Origin: an uncultured Verrucomicrobiota bacterium
GTDB taxonomy: Bacteria > Verrucomicrobiota > Verrucomicrobiia > Chthoniobacterales > SZAS-18
DNA length: 11,614 nucleotides
Reading direction: 5' to 3'
NCBI GenBank assembly: GCA_937873255.1
Contig: CALMVM010000455.1
Span: forward strand, 819 to 12,432
Positions 7,606 to 11,614 of the stretch are shown one piece after another. The notes below the pieces were generated by a model. That model saw only the letters and a program-made list of their open reading frames with translations, did not search any database and was not told the origin of the DNA. The position numbers and the translations under genes were made by a program. The first letter of the stretch is position 1; the number at the start of each line of letters is the position of its first letter.

Positions 7606-9342
7606 ATGACCGCCAGCCTTCCCATCCGCGTACTCCTCGTCGAGGACAACGCCGGGGATGCGTGTCTGGTCCGAGAGCATTTGGCGGATGCGCACGGAGG
7701 CCAGGCGTTCACGCTGGAAATCTGCCCGACGCTGGCGGGTGCCGTCGGCGCGTTTCAACGATTCTCGCCGGATGTCGTCCTGTTGGACCTGAGCCTGCCC
7801 GACAGCTTCGGGCTCGAGACGCTGGAACGCTGGCAGCAGGCGGCACCTGCGCTGCCCGTGATCGTGCTGACGGGTTCGGACGACGAGGCACTGGCCGTCA
7901 ACGCCGTGCGCGAGGGCGCGCAGGATTATCTGGTCAAGGGACGCATCGACGGCGACGTTCTCGGCCAGGCGATCCGCTACGCCATCGAACGCAAGCGCGT
8001 GCAGGAGAGCCTGCGCGAGGTCAACGACGAACTCGAACGCCGCGTCGAGGCCCGCACCGCCGAACTGCGCGACAGCAACGCCCGCCTCCAGACCGAAATC
8101 GCCGAACGCACCCTCGCCCAACAACGCGCGGCGGAGTTGCTTGCCCGCGAACAGGAAGCGCGGCGGATGGTGGAAAGCGCCAACCGCAGCAAAGACGAGT
8201 TCCTGGCGATTCTCTCCCACGAACTCCGCACCCCGCTCAACGCGATCCTCGGCTGGTCGGAAATCCTGCGCGTCGGCGAACCCGACCGCGCCGAGGTCCG
8301 CGAGGGCATCGAGGTCATCGAGCGCAACGCCCGTTCGCAGGCGCGCTTGGTCGAGGACGTGCTGGAAGTCTCACGAATCATTTGTGGCAAGGTGCGTCTG
8401 CAAGTCGGCCCGGTGCAGCTTTCCGCCGTGATCGACGCCGCCCTGACGAGCGCCCGTCCGACGGCGGCGGCCAAGGGGATCGATCTGCGCATGGAAATCG
8501 ACCCGTCGCTCGCGACGATCCACGGAGATGCCGACCGACTTCAGCAAGTCGTCTGGAACCTGCTCTCCAACGCGATCAAATTTACTCCGCGCGGTGGTGC
8601 GGTGACGGTCCGCGCCGGGCAGACGGCCGGCCAGGCCGTGGTCGAGGTCAGCGACACCGGCATCGGGATAAAAGAGGATTTCCTGCCGTTCGTCTTCGAC
8701 CGTTTCCGGCAATACGACGGCTCGGTCACGCGTTCGCATGGCGGTCTGGGCCTCGGGCTGTCGATTACCCGTCATCTGGTCGAGATGCACGGCGGGAACG
8801 TCACCGTGAAAAGCGACGGGGATGGCAAAGGCGCGATTTTTTCCGTGTACCTGCCGCTCACCGCTCCAGAATTCCTGTGTGCGGAGACGCCTGTCGCAAG
8901 CGTTTGCGCGGATCGTCCGGACGGGGGGCAGGCCGTTCCTTCGCTGGGTCACTGCCGTGTGCTCGTCGTGGACGACGAGGCCGATTCGCGCCGGGTTCTC
9001 GTTCGCCATCTCTTGCGCGCGAAGGCGGAAGTACGGGAGGCCGATTCCGTGGCCATGGCGATGGAAGTGCTCGAACACTGGCCGGCGGATGTCCTCATCA
9101 GCGACATCGCCATGCCCGGCGAGGACGGTTACAGCCTGCTGCGGCGTTTGCGTGCCCTCGATGACGAACGCCTGCGGGCTCTGCCGGCGGTGGCCCTGAC
9201 GGCATTCGTCCGCGCCGAAGATCAGGCGCAGGCACTCGCCGCCGGGTTCCAGACGCATCTCTCGAAGCCGTTCGAGCCGGCGGTTCTGCTGCGCACCGTT
9301 GCCTCGTTGGCGGCGAAATCCGGGCCGGTCGGGACCGCGTAA
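7606..9342 (+). CDS. Hybrid histidine kinase, REC-HisKA-HATPase-REC
   Basis: This 578-residue signalling protein shows no signal peptide or membrane helix, so it is cytoplasmic. The N-terminal receiver spans 7-125 with VEDNAGD, phospho-acceptor Asp61 (VVLLDLSLPD), Thr89 (VLTGSDD) and Lys111. A long charged coiled coil covers about 126-195. HisKA carries SHELRTPLN with His205. HATPase has N-box NLLSNAIKF (318-326), DTGIGI (350-355) and GGLGLGLSI (379-387). A second receiver runs from about 450 to 570 with VVDDEAD, Asp500 (LISDIAMPGEDG) and Lys554 (LSKPF). With no sensor domain of its own, its input probably arrives as phosphate on the first receiver, and its output passes from His205 to the C-terminal receiver or to an outside partner. 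It lies on the same strand as the kinase-regulator pair with a gap of 78 bases; co-transcription is likely but not certain. Confidence 0.94.
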   Translation: MTASLPIRVLLVEDNAGDACLVREHLADAHGGQAFTLEICPTLAGAVGAFQRFSPDVVLLDLSLPDSFGLETLERWQQAAPALPVIVLTGSDDEALAVNAVREGAQDYLVKGRIDGDVLGQAIRYAIERKRVQESLREVNDELERRVEARTAELRDSNARLQTEIAERTLAQQRAAELLAREQEARRMVESANRSKDEFLAILSHELRTPLNAILGWSEILRVGEPDRAEVREGIEVIERNARSQARLVEDVLEVSRIICGKVRLQVGPVQLSAVIDAALTSARPTAAAKGIDLRMEIDPSLATIHGDADRLQQVVWNLLSNAIKFTPRGGAVTVRAGQTAGQAVVEVSDTGIGIKEDFLPFVFDRFRQYDGSVTRSHGGLGLGLSITRHLVEMHGGNVTVKSDGDGKGAIFSVYLPLTAPEFLCAETPVASVCADRPDGGQAVPSLGHCRVLVVDDEADSRRVLVRHLLRAKAEVREADSVAMAMEVLEHWPADVLISDIAMPGEDGYSLLRRLRALDDERLRALPAVALTAFVRAEDQAQALAAGFQTHLSKPFEPAVLLRTVASLAAKSGPVGTA

Positions 9343-9362
9343 AACGCGGATCGCGGATTGGA

Positions 9363-9386
9363 GCCGGGTCGTTGGAGGGTCCCGGC
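9363..9386 (+). terminator. Possible hairpin between hybrid kinase and tRNA-Gln
   Basis: GCCGGG (9363-9368) and CCCGGC (9381-9386) can pair across 12 bases. It lies between the stop of the hybrid kinase and the 3' end of the convergent tRNA-Gln, where a terminator for either would sit. There is no T-run on either side, so only weak support. Confidence 0.25.
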
Positions 9387-9392
9387 GGCGGT

Positions 9393-9466
9393 TGGCTGCC
9401 TCGCAAGGACTCGAACCTTGACAAAGTGATTCAGAGTCACTTGTGCTACCATTACACCACGAGGCA
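9393..9466 (-). tRNA. tRNA-Gln(CTG)
   Basis: Complete cloverleaf on the minus strand. The acceptor stem TGCCTCG pairs with CGAGGCA, including the weak first pair T-A typical of glutamine tRNAs. The discriminator is G and CCA is encoded in the gene. The anticodon stem AGTGA/TCACT is perfect and the loop CTCTGAA gives anticodon CTG, reading codon CAG. The T arm is CAAGG-TTCGAGT-CCTTG. It faces the hybrid kinase gene tail to tail. Confidence 0.97.
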
Positions 9467-9482
9467 CCGTGGAAGGGCTGGA

Positions 9483-9510
9483 AATATGCCGCGCGCCGAC
9501 CGGTTGGCAA
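9483..9510 (-). promoter_or_regulatory. Probable sigma70-type promoter of tRNA-Gln
   Basis: On the minus strand TTGCCA (9505-9510), a 16-base spacer and CATATT (9483-9488) lie 16 bases before the tRNA 5' end. Box quality and distance fit a tRNA promoter. Confidence 0.45.
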
Positions 9511-9572
9511 CCATTTTCTTGACCGGCAAGCCACCGTCCCGGCCGCGGGCCGATTTCGTCGCAATTTTGTGG

Positions 9573-9601
9573 TTGACGCGCGGCTGCCGCCACCCCATGA
9601 T
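9573..9601 (+). promoter_or_regulatory. Probable sigma70-type promoter of the HU gene
   Basis: TTGACG (9573-9578, five of six consensus bases), a 17-base spacer and CATGAT (9596-9601, four of six). It points to the HU gene and would give a leader of about 70 bases. It is the best promoter match in the 213-base gap between tRNA-Gln and HU; the rest of that gap holds the tRNA-Gln promoter and one inverted repeat. Confidence 0.45.
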
Positions 9602-9621
9602 CCATTCAACGGTGTTTGTCC

Positions 9622-9653
9622 CGGTTGGTTGTTCCGCGACGCAGACCCAACCG
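9622..9653 (+). repeat. Inverted repeat in the HU leader
   Basis: CGGTTGG (9622-9628) and CCAACCG (9647-9653) are perfect inverted copies separated by 18 bases. They lie between the probable promoter and the HU start codon, so they would fold in the transcript leader or could be a protein-binding site. Function is unknown. Confidence 0.4.
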
Positions 9654-9679
9654 TCCATCGCGCTACTCAACTCCGGAGA

Positions 9680-9955
9680 ATGAATAAGGCTGGCCTGATC
9701 GACTTCGTCCAAAAAGGGATGGGTCGGCAGGCGAGCCGGGTTTCGGCAGACCGCGCGGTGACCCTCGTGATCGAGGGGATCAAGGCGGGTCTGCAAAGGG
9801 ACAAGTCTGTGCAGCTCATCGGGTTTGGAACCTTTAGAGTCGTCGAGAGAAAAGCCCGCGCCGCCGTTCATCCGAAAACACAAGAGCCCCTCATGATCCG
9901 CCGGTCGCGCACCGTCAAGCTGGCGGTCGGCAAGGACCTGAAGAGCGGAATTTAG
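9680..9955 (+). CDS. HU/IHF-family DNA-binding protein
   Basis: This 91-residue nucleoid protein binds and bends DNA as a dimer. The N-terminal helices (MNKAGLIDFVQKGMG...SADRAVTLVIEGIKAGL) are followed by GFGTFRV (48-54), the core HU signature, and the beta arm with the DNA-intercalating Pro65 (HPKTQEPLMI). The end TVKLAVGKDLK matches the family. The usual NPxTGE at the arm tip reads HPKTQE, a small departure. The start at ATG 9680 is preceded by GGAG (9675-9678), but with only one base between, which is unusually close; no better in-frame start is seen. It is a single-gene unit with its own probable promoter and a strong terminator. Sequence alone does not tell HU from IHF-like function. 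Confidence 0.93.
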   Translation: MNKAGLIDFVQKGMGRQASRVSADRAVTLVIEGIKAGLQRDKSVQLIGFGTFRVVERKARAAVHPKTQEPLMIRRSRTVKLAVGKDLKSGI

Positions 9956-9986
9956 GCACCCCCCACCGATTTCCCCCCAACCGAGG

Positions 9987-10025
9987 AACCCCGTTTCGCG
10001 CGATGCGAAACGGGGTTTCTTATTT
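9987..10025 (+). terminator. Rho-independent terminator of the HU gene, possibly bidirectional
   Basis: A perfect 13-pair stem, AACCCCGTTTCGC (9987-9999) with GCGAAACGGGGTT (10005-10017), has a 5-base loop and is followed by the T-rich TCTTATTT. It starts 31 bases after the HU stop. It also lies just beyond the stop of the convergent small membrane gene and may end that transcript too, though the T-run on that side is poor. Confidence 0.9.
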
Positions 10026-10036
10026 GTCGGTGGTGT

Positions 10037-10255
10037 TCAGAAACTGAACTGGAAAAGCTGGACGATGCCGAGCGCGATCAGGTAGCCGGCGATGATCGCG
10101 TTCAGGTTTTTCGGCCGAATGATCACGAGCACGCCGGCAATCAGCGCCAGAATCGCCTGGATCGTCGTTGAACTGAACGAGACCGAAAAAGTGTGCTGAT
10201 GCGCGGCGAGGAGCAGCGGCGAGCCGGGTCCGAGGAGGGCAAGCGTGGAGGACAT
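10037..10255 (-). CDS. Small DUF3096-like membrane protein
   Basis: This is a 72-residue, very hydrophobic protein. A first apolar stretch (ALLGPGSPLLLAA) is followed by IQAILALIAGVLVIIRP, then the short turn KNLNAIIAG and YLIALGIVQLFQF. The pattern IxALIAGxLxxxxPxxLNxIxAxYLIxxGI is what I recall for the DUF3096 family of two-helix inner-membrane peptides, whose function is unknown. ATG 10253-10255 is chosen because the frame upstream has no family resemblance and reads into the divergent oxidase gene. No ribosome binding site is visible. It converges on the HU gene, sharing its terminator region. Confidence 0.72.
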   Translation of the reverse strand: MSSTLALLGPGSPLLLAAHQHTFSVSFSSTTIQAILALIAGVLVIIRPKNLNAIIAGYLIALGIVQLFQFSF

Positions 10256-10266
10256 GCAAAACGCCG

Positions 10267-10295
10267 ACTGTAAACGGCCCGCTGCCGGGAGGCAA
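10267..10295 (-). promoter_or_regulatory. Possible promoter of the small membrane protein gene
   Basis: On the minus strand TTGCCT (10290-10295), a 17-base spacer and TACAGT (10267-10272). Each box matches consensus at four of six positions. It would give a leader of only about five bases. Confidence 0.3.
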
Positions 10296-10362
10296 CGTTT
10301 TGGTACAAGTGGGATTCGCCGGGCACTTTCTTGTTTGCGCAACGTTGGATTCCCGCTAAACC

Positions 10363-11614
10363 ATGGCGGACATGACACGCAGGGATTTCGTCCGGAGGGT
10401 GGGACGCTACGGCAGCGCGGCGGCGACGGGGGCCATGCTGGCCTTGGATTTGTTGGCGAGGCCCGGCGAAACCCGCGCCGAAGCTCCGTCCGCGCCTTCG
10501 CCATCGCGCGTTGGCAAGGGCCGGCGAGTGTTGATCCTCGGAGCCGGCCTGTGCGGCATGTCGGCCGCCTACGAGTTGGCCAAACACGGCTTCGACTGCG
10601 AGCTTTTCGAGGCCCGTGCTCGCGCTGGCGGACGATGTTGGACGGTGCGCGGTGGAGACCGGCAGACGGAGACGGATGGTACCGAGCAGGTCGCCCAGTT
10701 TGCCGAAGGTGCCTACATGAATCCCGGCCCGGCGCGCATCCCGGGCCATCACACGACGACCCTGGGTTATTGCCGGGAACTCGGCGTGCCCATCGAGGTC
10801 TTCAACAACGTCAACGAGTCGGCCTATTATCTGGTCAAGGATTTGCCCCGCGTCCGGCTGCGCGAGGCGCGGGCTGACCTGCGCGGTTACGTCGACGAAT
10901 TGCTCGCCAAGGCCGTCCGCCGCGACGCGCTCGACCGCCAGCTGACTGCCGACGACAAGGAAGCGCTCATCGAATATCTCCGCGACGACGCTGGCCTCTC
11001 GCCCGACCTCGCCTACAAACCCGCCGCCGACCGGGGCAGCTTCAACCGTTCGTCGGAGAGCCGTGGCTACGTCTACGATGATTTGCCGGCCGCCGGCTCG
11101 CATCCCGGCAAGCTGAGCAACCCGCTCGATTTCGAGACGATCATCAAAGCCGGGTTCGGCAGGCATCTCGGGTTCGAGCGCCAGTTCGACCAGCAGCCGA
11201 CGATGTTCCAGCCTGTCTGCGGGATGGACAACATCGCCAGGCCGTTCGAGCAACGCGTCGGCGAACGCATCCGCTACCGGCCGGAGGTGCGCGAAATCCG
11301 CCGCACGTCCGACGGCGGCGTGCGCGTGGTCGTCGCCGATCTGATCGAAGGCACAACGCGGGAAGTGCACGGAGATTATTGTATTTGCACGATTCCGCTG
11401 AGCGTCCTGCGAGGCGTGCCGGCGGACTTTTCACCGGGGATCGCCGAGGCCATCCGGACGGTGCCGTACATGGACGTGGGGAAGATCGCACTCCAATTCA
11501 AGCGCCGGTTCTGGGAGGAGGACGACCGTATTTTCGGCGGGATCAGTTGGACGGACCAGAACATCACGCAGATTTTTTATCCCAACTACGGGTATCTCGG
11601 AACCAACGGCGTTC
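10363..11614 (+). CDS. Tat-exported flavin monoamine oxidase / L-amino acid oxidase-like protein (partial, C-terminus beyond window)
   Basis: This FAD enzyme oxidises an amine or amino acid to imine with release of hydrogen peroxide. The N-terminus carries twin arginines (MTRRDFVRRVGR) followed by an apolar stretch (SAAATGAMLALDLLA), a Tat signal, so it is exported folded with its cofactor. The FAD-binding motif VLILGAGLCGMSAAYEL (G60, G62, G65) leads into ELFEARARAGGRCWTVRGG, the classic amine-oxidase dinucleotide region. Then NPGPARIPGHHTTTLGYCRELGVP resembles bacterial L-amino acid oxidases. The frame is open for 417 codons to the window end, most of a family protein of about 500. Starts at ATG 10363 and ATG 10372 are both possible; the latter gives a cleaner Tat signal and is preceded by GGCGGA. 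It diverges from the small membrane gene. The substrate cannot be told. Confidence 0.9.
   Translation, partial: MADMTRRDFVRRVGRYGSAAATGAMLALDLLARPGETRAEAPSAPSPSRVGKGRRVLILGAGLCGMSAAYELAKHGFDCELFEARARAGGRCWTVRGGDRQTETDGTEQVAQFAEGAYMNPGPARIPGHHTTTLGYCRELGVPIEVFNNVNESAYYLVKDLPRVRLREARADLRGYVDELLAKAVRRDALDRQLTADDKEALIEYLRDDAGLSPDLAYKPAADRGSFNRSSESRGYVYDDLPAAGSHPGKLSNPLDFETIIKAGFGRHLGFERQFDQQPTMFQPVCGMDNIARPFEQRVGERIRYRPEVREIRRTSDGGVRVVVADLIEGTTREVHGDYCICTIPLSVLRGVPADFSPGIAEAIRTVPYMDVGKIALQFKRRFWEEDDRIFGGISWTDQNITQIFYPNYGYLGTNGV

Noticed and set aside
8371..9609. Minus-strand open frame of 412 residues
   Set aside because: It runs opposite the hybrid kinase and through tRNA-Gln; composition is that of a shadow.
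10141..11370. Minus-strand open frame of 409 residues
   Set aside because: It is antisense to the oxidase, whose FAD motif and Tat signal are clear; it has no recognisable motif.

Overview
This window is GC-rich bacterial chromosome with dense, ordinary gene spacing. No mobile element, CRISPR array or phage gene is visible. Three features suggest the Planctomycetes-Verrucomicrobia-Chlamydiae group, most likely Verrucomicrobiota: a very large two-part amidohydrolase, a short-arm HU protein, and frequent starts without a Shine-Dalgarno sequence (including GTG and probably TTG). This is an inference from gene style and not from a marker gene.

Left part (1-2839). A secreted amidohydrolase-like protein runs leftward off the window edge; its first amidohydrolase half lacks the metal-binding HxH. 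A HAD-family phosphatase gene diverges from it and carries a clear one-base frameshift in a run of six G just before its last motif. Then comes a tRNA-Lys(TTT).

Centre left (2821-5251, all minus strand). Three genes are joined by 4-base stop/start overlaps: a single-pass membrane-anchored protein of unknown function, an ABC transporter ATPase without a permease beside it, and a PAP2-type membrane phosphatase. The end of the PAP2 gene overlaps the 3' end of tRNA-Lys on the opposite strand.

Centre (5318-9342, all plus strand). This is a signalling cluster: a CHASE3-PAS sensor histidine kinase, a stand-alone Rcp1-like response regulator that starts inside the kinase stop codon, and a REC-HisKA-HATPase-REC hybrid kinase. 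Kinase and regulator almost certainly work as a pair. The hybrid, with receivers at both ends and no sensor or membrane domain, probably acts as a cytoplasmic relay or integrator. No DNA-binding output domain is present, so the output lies elsewhere or acts through protein contacts.

Right part (9393-11614). A tRNA-Gln(CTG) on the minus strand is followed by an HU/IHF-family DNA-binding gene with a plausible promoter and a strong terminator hairpin. The terminator is shared with a convergent gene for a tiny DUF3096-like membrane protein. Last is a Tat-exported FAD amine/amino-acid oxidase cut by the window end.

I do not see a convincing new biological system. The points most worth a second look are the frameshifted HAD gene, the missing metal ligands in the amidohydrolase, the permease-less ABC/PAP2 operon reading antisense into a tRNA, and the kinase-Rcp1-hybrid cluster.
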